Positions 1 to 12,700 of a stretch of 64,000 nucleotides of DNA are shown one piece after another. Under the pieces are notes generated by a model. It saw only the letters and a program-made list of their open reading frames with translations, made no database searches and was not told the DNA's origin. The DNA comes from Nymphaea colorata (lineage: Eukaryota; Streptophyta; Magnoliopsida; Nymphaeales; Nymphaeaceae): positions 3,846,001 to 3,910,000 of the forward strand of contig NC_045148.1 of assembly GCF_008831285.2 (NCBI RefSeq), given 5' to 3'. How positions within the stretch are numbered: position 1 is the first letter of the stretch; each line of letters opens with the position of its first letter. Both the position numbers and the translations under genes were made by a program.

Positions 1-781
1 AACAAAAGGACTTCACTATGGATCAGTGAGCCTCTTTTATCTCTCTCTCCCCCATTATATAAGCAATAATGGTGTAGACACTGGAGGTTTATGTGGGTAC
101 AGTGGTTCCTCTTTGCTACCACTGTGCAAGTGTTGCATCTTCTTGTTTTTTTAAATGTTTTCCTCCTCGTATGGATTGATGATGCTTCTTGATTTATGGA
201 AAAGTGGTATCTTTGCTTGCATCTTTCTATGTCGGTTTCTGTTTTTAGTGCCGAGGTTTCACATGTTGAGGTTGAGGTTGAGTATCTTTTCTCTTTCTTC
301 TTTTCCTTCTTGGTTTCATTTCTGCTATGAAATATGCCACGAAAATTTGGTCTTTGCGTTTCTGTTGTACTTCCATGGCGGTTCTCTGCGTTTTGCTTTT
401 TTCTTCCAATTGGGTGTGTTCCGAAACGCTTGCGCTCCCCGGTGTAGCGTCAGTTTTTGAAACGCTAACTTGGGCATTTTCCTTTTCCCAGTTCTCTTGT
501 CATTGCGAAAGGAGTTTTGGGTTTTTACTCTTATTTCTTCAACTTTTTTTAAGATCCTTTTTGTATGACTGCAAGTCAAGATCATAGCATGACACTTTAC
601 CTTTTCCTTCCTCCTCTGAAGCCAAATGGATTACCTGCTGAGGTTTTCTTTTTCTTTCCTTTCTTCTCCGTCTCACTTGGGTGTCTCCTGCTATTTTGAC
701 TTTTATGCTCTGGTCTATGTCATTCCAGTGTACATATTCTAAGAGCATCTGAAAATAGTCTTGTATAGGCCTCGTGAAGAA
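1..781 (+). other. Upstream/5' leader region of the NAL1-like gene
   Basis: T-rich and pyrimidine-rich sequence with no recognisable coding region. The small open frames here overlap on both strands and look random. Candidate 3' splice sites just before the start codon (CATTCCAG ending near 728, CTTGTATAG near 769) suggest a 5' UTR intron could end here, but the sequence alone does not settle this. No convincing TATA box was assigned. Confidence 0.4.
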
Positions 782-3700
782 ATGGACAATAGTATATCTC
801 TGGAGCTAGGGAGAAGAAACTCTAGTTCAACTCAGTCAGATGAATCATCTCTGGATCTTGAGCGAACTTACTGTGTTAATCAGTGTCTTCACTCGAATAG
901 CCCACCACCACTCCAGGCAATTGCTTCAAGTGGCCAGCATTCTGAGGGCAATGCTGCCTACTTCCTATGGCCTACTTCTTCTAGATTGAATGATGCAGCT
1001 GAAGATAGGGCAAATTATTTTGGGAACCTTCAAAAGGGGGTGCTACCAGAGAACCTGGATCGATTACCCACCGGCCAACAAGCTACAACTCTTCTGGAAT
1101 TGATGACGATAAGGGCATTTCACAGCAAAATATTGCGGCGTTACAGTCTTGGCACTGCTGTTGGCTTCCGAATCAGGCAAGGTGTGTTGACAGATATACC
1201 CGCTATCCTTGTCTTTGTTGCACGAAAAGTGCACAAGCAATGGCTTAACCACATCCAGTGCCTTCCCTCTGCACTTGAGGTAAATGTCAGTCGAATCCTG
1301 ATTCATGACACAAACCGAAAGTTATCTATTGGCAAAATTTCTGCATGATTCTCTCTTAAATTTGCAACTGATAACTTTAACATGAGTAGGGACCAGGAGG
1401 CGTGTGGTGTGATGTGGATGTTGTGGAGTTTGCATATTATGGTGCTCCAGCGGCAACTCCTAAGGAACAGTTGTACAATGAGCTTGTAGATGGTTTGCGT
1501 GGAAGTGACCCAACCATTGGTTCAGGTTCCCAGGTATAACTTACAATTTCCTTTTCCGACACTTTCATGTTCACTAAATGTGACAATGGGCGTCTTCCCC
1601 TTAAGAAGGGTAGGGATGAAAGTCAACTTCATATCATGTAGTTGGCTTTATGTACATCTAGTCCTGCCTTGAAGCATTCTATTTTTGCAGATTTAGCGAA
1701 TGAGGAAATCTTTTAGTGCACAAAATGAGTGTCATCTTTTAAAGTGCTATGGTATCTTAACATTTGACCTATAGATTCATATTGTGATATGATATGGCTA
1801 TTTAAGTTGCTTCGATTGATCTTCTTAGATGCCAAACATGCCTTCCAGTCAAAAGTAGGAAGCTGCCATTGGTTGGCTTCTCAAGGCCTGCCAATCTAGA
1901 CATTGGATTCATTTCTCTAATTGTATGATTACACTCACCTTCGGAGCTGTACGAGGTAATTAACTGAGAAACAGTTAGTACATTGGAGAAATTTCTAGCC
2001 TGAAAACAAATGAAACCTTAACAGGTTCTTTGAACAGGTCATCTAGTTGATCAAGCTCCTAAACCTGGTTCAACTATGAACGTAAATGCATATATCTGTA
2101 CAATGACAAACTGAGGGAAAGAAATAAACACAAGCCTATCTAACAACAAGTGCACAAGATATTTGATTGGAAATTATTAATATGAATGAACCCCAAGCAA
2201 AGATCATCTTTGTTTTTACCAGGTTAAGGAAGTGCAAACCCATGGTTACAATTGGATTTTTATTGGCAAATTTTTCTTGGGTACTTTTGGGTGAGGTTTC
2301 TCTCATGAAAACCTGGGAAATTTCCAAAAAGAAAAGGAAAAAAAAATCTCAAATAAGAGGTTATAGAACACACAAAAAGCTAGAACAAAGATGTTAAATA
2401 TGTCAAGCTTAAAAGAGTAAATGAGTTAGAATTTGCTAATTAAGCAAGTAATATCCTTGTTGTATAACAAATAACAAATAATGAAGAAATGAATAATTAA
2501 GTAACATATAACGCTGCATAAAAAATATAAAGAACACGTCTACAAGATTGAAAAGTTCAAGGCTCCAAATTTCAAGCTACAAGTATTCCAAGCTTTAAGA
2601 ATAACCTTTTTTTAACAAAATGAAGCACTTGTTCTTGTGATTTTATCACAAGAAATTCAGTTTGGGGACAAATTGTAAGTCTCATGTTATTTTCTCAATG
2701 AAAAAATGTCTCATTCTGGTTTGACAATAAAAGCATGAGAAATTGAAAATCTTGGTGATATTTGTGACTATGTCACAAATCAAAGTTTCAGGTAGGATTT
2801 CCTGAAGAAACGTTGTCAACTCATGCAGACTGGTTCTAGGTGGAATTAATTTCCTTTTAATTATAAGAATCGTCCGGCAGACTTGACTCACCATCTACTT
2901 TTCTATGACCATTTTGTATCGTTTTCCTGTTCTTGGAAATTGCTTTTGACATCTTGAAGAGGATCTAATTTTTCTTGCTGTTCCTTCCGGCCATGATTTC
3001 ACCACCAGAGATGTTCTTTCTAACAAATAAGGTCACTTCCTTCTCTAGTGTTCATATTACTCATGCCTTCCTAACTAGAGTATAAGGCCTTCGAGGATTG
3101 CCATGGGTAGAGGGTCTTCCTTTGACCATCGAATTTGTGAACAATCATAGTTCCTAGATTTTCTTTCATATGACTCATCTCCTTCACAACTAGAGACTAA
3201 GCCCTCCTAGGATTGCCATGACTTAATGGTTTCCTTTAACCGTCAAATTTGTGAAGAACGATACTTCCGAGATTACTCCCACCCCCCCACCCCCAATACT
3301 GTCTACAGAGAATTATCAGCTCAGCGTTTGGTCATGACTCATGAGCATGTCCTTGATGACCATTGAGGCTTTATTCATAGTTCATACATGTTTTCATGCT
3401 ATGACTGTGTTAAGGGTTGTGTCAAAGCTATGCAAAAGATTCTTGTCGCCAGCTGCCTATCTTTTGGAAAGAAGCTTCATGAGTGGCGTGGAGAAATTTA
3501 AAGGATTGGCCTAGTAATTGAGTAAAAAACAGGTCTTTTATATTCGAACAAGCTGGAAAAATGACTAGATAAAATGGCACAATATTGGACTAATGCACAG
3601 GTGTTGGCAAGATATGGGTTTGTGACAGTGCCACTAGAGTGCCCTATTGCGAAAGAGTCAACTTCAAATTGAATACGATCAGTCCATCCCATCAAGGGTC

Positions 3701-6700
3701 ATTGGAACAAGAGTTTCAGCGGTTGGCTATGTCCCTTCTCGAACAGCTGTTTTCGCAATTGAATCCGCAGTTTCTTAATAGACTAGCCTTCGAATCCTGT
3801 TCTATGTGTGTGGGTGTTCTACTATTCTATAGAATGTTGGCAAATCTTCTGAAATGGGATAATCGGATGTTCCTGAATAATATTTCAAGACAATAAGCAA
3901 TTTAATTCATGTTTAAAAGCTTAATCCATGATGAAATTAATATTAAGAAAAGAGGAAAACGAAGACAAGGGAAAACAACATGATCAATTTATTTTTTTCA
4001 AAAAATGTGTTCTTTTCACGTTTGTTTTTCCTTTTTCTCTTTTTTAATATTAATATGACATCCAAAAATGTGTGATATCTATGGCTATGTTCTGTACTCA
4101 TTTTAGCAGGATCTGTGATTATTACTTTACTATGGCTCTTCCCAATCCCAAACATTAGAAGTTCTGTAGACAAGTGCACTTCCAAAATAGTCACTGCTGC
4201 ACTTCCAAAATAGTGGTGGTTCGTTCATAGTTAGTTTAGCAACTTGTAGATTACTCCAAATTTGCAGTTGAATAGAGCATTTCTTTTTTGGGTTGGCAAG
4301 TTGGAGTCACACTATACTGGTCTGATTGCCAAGGAAACAATAATACACCATTTTGCATATTATCAGGAGTTGGCAATCTGGTTACCACCTCTGATACACG
4401 GGTGCACCTGAAGTGTCGGTGTCAACTCGCCTGGACACGGGTGCAGGTACGGACACGCCTCTGAGAAGGCACGGACACGGTGCCTGGTGGTGTCGGGTAC
4501 GGTCAACGTACCCAGGGTCGTATCTGACCTTTTCTGGACACAGTCAGTGCTGACTGACTCCTCTTTCATCCATTTTTTGATACCTTTTTTCACTGACCGA
4601 CTCCTCTTTGACTTCTTTTTTTAGCCAACTGCTCCTCTCCCTTACCTTGTCTCTGCATCATCTTCATCTCCATCTTTCATATCATTTTTTCCTTGCTTCT
4701 TTTCCCACTTTTCACTGGCCAATGAGTTAAGTCCTTCCATTCTACAACACATTACAACTGCCGTGTTCTCTTTTCCACTTTCGTGACTGCAATTGCATAC
4801 ATGCTGTTATATATTGCTGTATCTGTAATTAGATGTTAAATATACAACATAGAATTTATATATTCAATACATTACAATATAATTGTATGCATTGTATTGG
4901 ATTGTAATCTTAGTGAATGTGTTTTTCCATATTGTGTGTGTGTGTGTGTCTAGAGATTAATCTGAATTAGCCTTCTTTTTGTTCCTTGAAAGAGCTCTTT
5001 CAGATGGCTTCACTAACGCTTTGTTGCCATTTCATATGCTCCCTGTGATAGTGAACTAGACTATTGTTCTTGAACAGTTAATGCAGCTTGAATAGCTATG
5101 AGCCCTTACATAAAAGCATAAGAAATTACTATTTTGAATTTTGAATTGCACATGGGAAAAGAGTCACATGATTTACTGTTAAACCCCAAGTTGATGCTTT
5201 AGTAGTTCTTAAGTGGACCTTTATATGAGTCTCTAGCTCTTGAACTTGTGCTTCTTTGTTAACAAAATGTTGGTCTATCTTATTGTGTTTAGATAGAACA
5301 ATATTTCTATTAGTAGAAGTTACACAAATGGAATATGGATGAGACAAGGGAAGGCTGAATTTTTTTTAATAACTCGTGAAAAATGTGGTAAATGTTGGAA
5401 AAACCAATTAGAACGTAAGGATCTCATTTTAAATTATGGCTTATGTATTGTAATTTATAGTGGTAATTCTTATGAGATACTTTAGTAGGGAGCCTAAATG
5501 TGTCAAAACTGTAAGTACCCTCACAAGCTTATGTGGGGATTTATTGCTTCTTCGACAAAAAAGACACATCCACTAGTTTCTAAATTTCACAATTCTTACT
5601 ATTCGCATCCCTTTGTGGTTCTGTAACTTGTCCCCCAAAGTAACTGAACGGCTCATGATGCCACTTCTTTCTGAATGCTCTTCCTTCCTGATTATAATTC
5701 CTTGTACGGATTACTCATTCAAATAGTCTGATGCCTTCTTTTAAGTTGACTCTTTACCTTGTTTACATGTCTATTAATGGCTATTTTCTACAATCAATAA
5801 TCCAGATCTTGTCTGAAAAATTATTAAATCTTATAATTAATCATCATTACATTTTTTAGTACTTACTGTAACACTGAGGAAGTTGCTTGTAACAATACAG
5901 CAGTCTTCCGATTTAAGCTAAAGATTTCTTTTTTCTTTTTTAACCTGGAAAGAAAGTTATGAGGTACAAAAAACTCTGAATAAACAATCTAAAACCAGAA
6001 TTGCATCTCATACTATGTTCACTTTTCAAAAATGAATATAGAGGGAGTTCTTCTAGAGTACATTTAGATGTCAGTGTGCGTTGGGTCCAAAAATGAAATG
6101 GAAAAAAGATTTTTCTGGATCTTTTCCGTGGAAGAAGGGGAGATGTCAATAACTCATTAGGCCTTGAGCTTGAGAAAATATTGTAAAGGTCCTTGCTCAG
6201 TCATGTGACCTCACAAATATTATTTTTAATCTTTCTGAAGCAACTGTGTCACTTACAAAGAAAGAGTGCAAGCTCTTTGATGTTCCTCCTCCATGATGGA
6301 ATAATGACTGATGCACCTCACCAGAAACAAGGACTTGCAAAACCACTTTGCAAAGATTTCAAACTGTACATGAGACCTCTAGCTCAACTAATACTTCCAG
6401 AACTTCAGCGTGAAACCATGATTTGTGATTTGTCCCCATTATTTGCTGTTCATAGATAATAGTTTCCTTTTCACATGATGTGTGAGGTTAGCTTAACCAT
6501 ACCTGGAACTTTTTAATCTATCAAGATTGTACTCAGTGTCACATATATCACAATATTTTCAAAAATATTGCATGATATTTTAAATGATATTAACAATAAA
6601 ACTAAGAAAAACAAAAAAACATGCACTTAAAAACAAACTTTGTTTCCTTCATTTGCTCTATTGTAGTTCGTCTCATAGCCACAAACTATCTTTCTTGGGT

Positions 6701-9700
6701 TCTTGTCAGCAAGGTTTTTCTTGGGTATTTTTCAGCAAAACTTATTTATTTGAGAAAAATCTCGCAAAAATCTCGGAGATTAAACAAAAATTATAAAAAT
6801 GAAAACATTAGGTAAAAATACAAGAATATAAGTATTGTATTGCATTTACGAGGTCCCGCTAAGTACCTAAAACAAGAGGAAATAAAACAATGAAACAAAA
6901 GTAAAAAATGAAAACAGAAAATAAAATAAAAATAAATGAAAAAATCACGATGAAATCACGTTGAAATCAAGATTAATTGATTTTTAACGTTTTTTCAGAA
7001 TAGCATAATATTTTCTTTTTTTTTGTTTTCTTCATTTTTTCATTAATAACACGATATTTTTGAAAATATCACGATGTTTGTGTCTATGATTAGTCTAATG
7101 AAATCAATTTGTAATTACATGATTTACATTTATAGAGATTCATTTAAATCATTGTCACAAAAAATGTGTACGGGTATTATATGGTGAGGAATTTCTCGGG
7201 TATAATATGACAAAGTTGTTTATCTCGGGAATATCTCGAGAAAATCTCAGCAAACTTTTAAAAAATTTAAAACATTAATAAGTCCTGAAAATTATAAAAA
7301 ATAAAAAATCATAAAAAATACGAAAAAACGTGAAAAAATATGTATAATACACGTATAATATGCGTTTATTTTTTTTTGGTGTTTTTTTAATAAAGACATG
7401 CTTTTTTCACGTTTTATATGGGTGACTGTGTTTTGGCGTATTATGCGTGCCTTTTTCAAATAAGACGTGTGTGACAATGATTTAAATGAGCAGAATTACA
7501 CGTGCGAAATGATACAAATGAGACTTACGTGTCCTTTATTTGTACAAATATTAGATCATTAATAAGTTTAACTTGTAATTACATCTACAGAGATTTATTA
7601 AATGATTAGAATCACAAGTACATAATTTACGAACGGCAGACCCTTCATTTGCTCTATTGTAGTTCATCTAATGAAATTAATTTGTAATGGCATCCATAAA
7701 GATTCATTTAAGTGGTCTACACAAGTACATAATGAAGTGAACGAGATTTAGGTCCTTCATTTGCATAGTTGTAATTCGTCCAATGAGTTTAACTTGTAAT
7801 TAAATCTATTAATGTTAATATCATCATGGTTTCAAATTTAAACCTAAACTAAATTGTTTTCCATCCATCATTAGAACATTCTTTTTATCACTTTTATCTA
7901 GTTCTATTTATGTTCTCTTATTAGTTTCTGATTTATTCCAACTTTTCCTAATCTTTTTTATTTTTTTCATTTTTTTAAATTTCCGGAGTTTTCCCCAAGA
8001 TTTTCCCAAGAAAAATAACTTTGAAGAAAAATACCCAAGAAAAATCTTGCTGTTTGTCTATCTTCTGTTTAATGTCTTAAGATCAGTTTGTGGAGTTAAG
8101 TGAAATGTTGGAAGCAATTCGGTAGATTCAGCTGCCACAACGTTGCACAAATCGTATGAAAGTACCACCAGGATAATCTCCTTGGAATTGAACATCTGAT
8201 CTGCTAGAAAGCTGTCCAGTTCTTTAGATAATCATTCATGATTCTGTTACAACTTCCATATTCTAATGCATGTGATTGCAGTGCCTTTACCTTGTGTCCC
8301 TTCAAAGGATTTTAGCATTCTCACTATCTTGTATATTTCAAAAGTTCTGAGAACTGTCAAGAAATGTCATGATATGATGGTAGTAAGCAAATGTTTATTG
8401 GGCTGAAATACCTTTCTTGTTCATGTATTTGATAGATAGACATATAGGCATGGAAAGTGATGTGATGTGCCGAAGTCAATTGAAATGGTTGTGCTCAAAT
8501 TCAAGGCTGATGAAATGCATTTGGAAAACAGACTGTTAAGTCAATCTAATAAATTTGCACCATGCATGTTCTCAGAGATCAGGCAAATCTGGAAGAATAT
8601 TGCTCAAACATGAAGTTACCAGCAACCAAATCTTGCAGAAGCCAGTGAAAACCTGAAATCTAGCTAGTTATAGAGAAACCTCAAGCCAATACCTAAAAAA
8701 CCTGCTAGTAACACATGTTTCTTTTCTAGCAATCAATTCTTAATTTTGAAAGTCTTGGTTAAATTTTCCTCAGTTGTTCAAGCTGTGGATGCAGAAAGGT
8801 GGAATAATTTTTTCAGATGGGTAGCTAAGCTGAGTTTTTCCTATACCTGTATGCTAAACAAAGTCCTAGCCATGTGGTTATGTGCATACAGTGCCACTTC
8901 CATTGTTCAATTTGCTTTCGTTTCCATGATGAGGGACACTGCTACTATTTTGGTACATGACCTCTTCTTTGCCACTAGGGAAGACTTGCCCAGCATTTGT
9001 CCTTGGAGCTGTAAAGAGATGAATATCAATCTGTCTTTGCCAACCCATAATCATAAGTACCCCTTGGGAATTTCTCATAAGCTATTGTAAAAATTTGTTT
9101 CTTTGGGAAATCATGGGAATTAAAAAACTTAATAGAAACAGTTTGTAAAATTATAGTTTTTCTACTAACTTTCTTATGAGACTGTTAGACAAACGATCAA
9201 AAATAATTTTAAAGATTTTAGAAGAAAAGAATATGGTTTATATACATTTAAAATACCTATAAATGAAGTTATTTTTGAAGCAGAAAGTATCACAATATTT
9301 TCACGTGAGCATTGCAAGATTTTCAAGAACTTTTTTTGTGATATTTTCAAAAATATTTTCTACTAATACATTTCCCTTTTGTTTTAACTTTTGGCGATAA
9401 AATGGTCATCCTTCTCTCATGTAAGTATAATTAATTATGATCACATAGCATTCACAAACTTCAATCCTGTTGGTTTGGTCTATAATATAATACAAAGTTG
9501 GTGTTCCATGTCATTGTTTATCAGATATGGTTTGTAGAGATCTATTCACATGGACGTGGATACTGAAACAAGCACAGTTTATATAAAGTTGGTATAACAT
9601 AATACGTCTCAATCATTGGGATGTGGGGATATTGCCTTATGCATGTTATGAGTATAACTTTTTACGCTCAAGACATAGAACAAGAATATACAATTTCAAG

Positions 9701-12700
9701 CAAAAACTTGAAGATAGCTTTAGATTAAACCACTACAGTTTTAAAAATAATCAAATTACCAAACCAACTTGAAGTTGTAGTTGAACACTTGAACTGCAAT
9801 ATAATTGATAACTTTTTTTTAAGGATGAATTTCAATGCAAAATAAGTACTCAAAATCATACAAAAGAAAAGAAATACAAAGTAACAGAATAAAGGCTGTT
9901 TCCATGGAGTGTTCAGCTGACATATTCAATATTAATGTAAGACATATTTGGGGGCCATGGGGAGTGAAGTTCCTGTTGTGAATGAGGCTGATATCAGTCA
10001 GAAATATTACTGACCATAAGGCTGATAACAGCCAAGACGATCTTCAATCAAAAGAGCACCAATATCACAACTTGAAAACAGAACGGATTTGAATGGAAAA
10101 TTTATTTAAAACCAGCAATAATACTGTTAAGAACAGTAAAATTACAACTGGGAGCGCCTCTTATTTATATACAACCCCATAAAAAATAAAGAAAAAGGGC
10201 TCTTAAAGTGCTAACCATTGGAGCTGGTCCAACAACTAGCTCCAATCTGGTCAAACTCCATATTTGTCCAGATTGAAAAATAAATACGAAAAATAAACTA
10301 TACAAAAGTTTTTAGGAACATTCTTTGCAATGAGTTCTTGTAGTTTCGACGATATATCAGTTTTTTCTTTCAGATAGTCCATTTTATTAGGATGTTCTTG
10401 AGCAAAATCTTTGATTAATTATTTCATAGCTTTCTAAATAACTCTTAAGCTCATTTGTCATGTACTCTCCTCTGAATCGGTTCTTAGGATATTTTTTTTA
10501 GTATTGAATACCTCCAATCTAAACTTTAGATAATAAATCCAACAATATCTTGTAACATTATCAACAAATTCTTGTAAAATTATCAACAAAAATCACATAA
10601 TATGAGAATCCCCCTTCAAACAACATCAAAGTAAAGATGGTTGTTACTCCAAAAGGAACAGACAGTCATTACATTCAAAATTTTCAATACAAAATTCTTT
10701 GATATGAGCAAGCAACGACAATTTGTTTAATGATGATGTCCTAATCTTTGATGCAAAATATCTATATCAATATTTTTGGCAAGATTAATACATAGATTAC
10801 CCATGTAACACAAGTCTCCATTCTTAAAACCTTCCCCAGTCAACTTCCCGGATTGGCAACCCTAAATCCAACATTTATTTGACAAGAAGATTGCATCAAA
10901 ATCAAGGTTCGTTATTTATGAAACCAAAAGTTGATTAGGATTAGGTTCTGGAGAATAGCTCAATTTTGGTGAAATTAGACAACGTTGAAGAAAACAGAGG
11001 TCCTTCCCTTTCTCAGTTTGTGTTGGGTTAAGATTGGTAACTGGTAAGTATCAACTTGTTTCTTACATTTTGATGTAAGATATATGTGTTTCTTTATCCT
11101 GCCATCTTTGTGGTTATTCTTCTTGTGGGAAAGGAATGGGTAATCTGTAGAAAGAACCATCTTTCATTGTTTCTTCTAGAACTAACGTTAAATTTCAAAG
11201 AACTGATCTTGGGACCCCCCTTATCTCTAATGCATAGCCTCTCTTTATGGAACAAAAGTTCTTTACTGTTTTCTTTCCAAGCAGTACTGTGATTTTTCAC
11301 ATAAAATTGTTAGTGCATATTTATCTCCTCGTGTGTGTGATAAAACTGAAAATGACTTATATACCAAGTCGATTATTTTACTTTGCAAAGGAATGAGATC
11401 ATATATCAAATGCCAGTTTTCTAGCATATCAAAAAGGCAATTCTCCTATATAGAATTAACATGAACATCTTTACTATATATTACCTGTGTGCTTCTTTTG
11501 TTCTCTTCGTATGTGATACTTGCTAGTGGATATATTTTTTTGTTGTTCATGAGAACCATAGGAATGTGTACCTTTCTTTTTTTCAGTTACTGCTTGTCTG
11601 TTGCTGTGTATTTTCACGTAATATGTCTTTTGGCTTACTTAATGCATCAGGTTGCAAGTCAGGAGACATATGGAACACTTGGTGCAATTGTGAAAAGTCG
11701 AACAGGAAACAGACAGATTGGTTTTCTCACAAATAGGCATGTTGCAGTTGATTTAGACTATCCAAATCAGAAGATGTTTCATCCTTTGCCACCTAACCTT
11801 GGCCCAGGTGTATATCTTGGTGCAGTGGAGAGGGCAACATCATTTATCACTGATGATCTTTGGTATGGAATATTTGCAGGAACTAACCCAGGTAAGATGG
11901 TTAATTCTGATTCTTTGCAAAATGATCATTTGGCCTGACTGCAAAGTTGGCAAAAGAGTCCTCATATTTCTTTGTCAGTAAAAAATTTTTTTTTTCTTGG
12001 AGAGGTACCATTTCACCAATCGAGTCACAGTTACCTGATGTTGATAACTTGATACCTCACAATTTTCCACAAAGTGGATATGAGACATATAACCTGTACA
12101 AGTTTCAGCCTTTTTCAGCAGTTATGTACCCATACAGTTGAAGGTTTTCAAGGTTCTTGTTCCAAATCTCTAATTTTTTGGCCCATCTCCAAGTGTGGCC
12201 TTGGTTTTGAACATCTGGAAGTATGATATGGAACCTGTCCTTTACATTTTTTGTTGTCTTTGAATGTTCATGGCCTCATCTGAATGATTTAATGTGCATG
12301 CAGAGACATTTGTAAGAGCAGATGGTGCCTTTGTTCCTTTTGCAGACAGTTTTGATGTTTCCAGTGTGACTACATCCATAAAAGGCATTGGTGAAATTGG
12401 TGATGTCAAGGTTGTGGACTTGCAATCACCTATAAATAGCCTTATAGGGAAGAAGGTCATTAAGATTGGAAGAAGCTCTGGTTTAACAACTGGAACAGTT
12501 ATGGCTTATGCACTTGAGTACAATGATGAGAAAGGAATCTGCTTCTTGACTGATTTTCTTGTCGTTGGTGAAAATCATCAGACTTTTGACCTGGAGGGTG
12601 ACAGTGGGAGCCTTATTCTATTGACTGGTGATGGTGTTGAGAAACCAAGACCCATAGGGATCATATGGGGTGGCACAGCTAACCGTGGGAGGTTGAAGCT

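Larger units (their letters stand above)
1534..11650 (+). other. Giant intron 2 of the NAL1-like gene
   Basis: The donor CAG|GTATAA and acceptor GCATCAG|GTTGCA join in phase 0 between residues 214 and 215, directly upstream of the protease core. The intron is about 10.1 kb, AT-rich, and carries inverted-repeat elements, a copia remnant near 9.9-10.9 kb and a degenerate tandem duplication near 3.1 kb. Small ORFs inside it (for example 8746-9090) show no family similarity I can recognise. An open frame runs back from exon 3 to 11489, but it reads through the acceptor and is intronic. Confidence 0.85.

Noticed and set aside
4380-4545. Possible relation of the GGACACGGGTGC block to the GTATCGTA-rich MITE in intron 4
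   Set aside because: Both are palindromic-looking repeat blocks, but the phrases differ and no shared ends were found.
8746-9090. 114-codon open frame in NAL1-like intron 2
   Set aside because: No recognisable domain, an opposing open frame on the other strand, and a location in an intron between repeats.
11489-11650. Extension of exon 3 upstream in frame
   Set aside because: The added residues are hydrophobic and unlike NAL1, and a good acceptor at 11649-11650 joins exon 2 in frame to conserved sequence.
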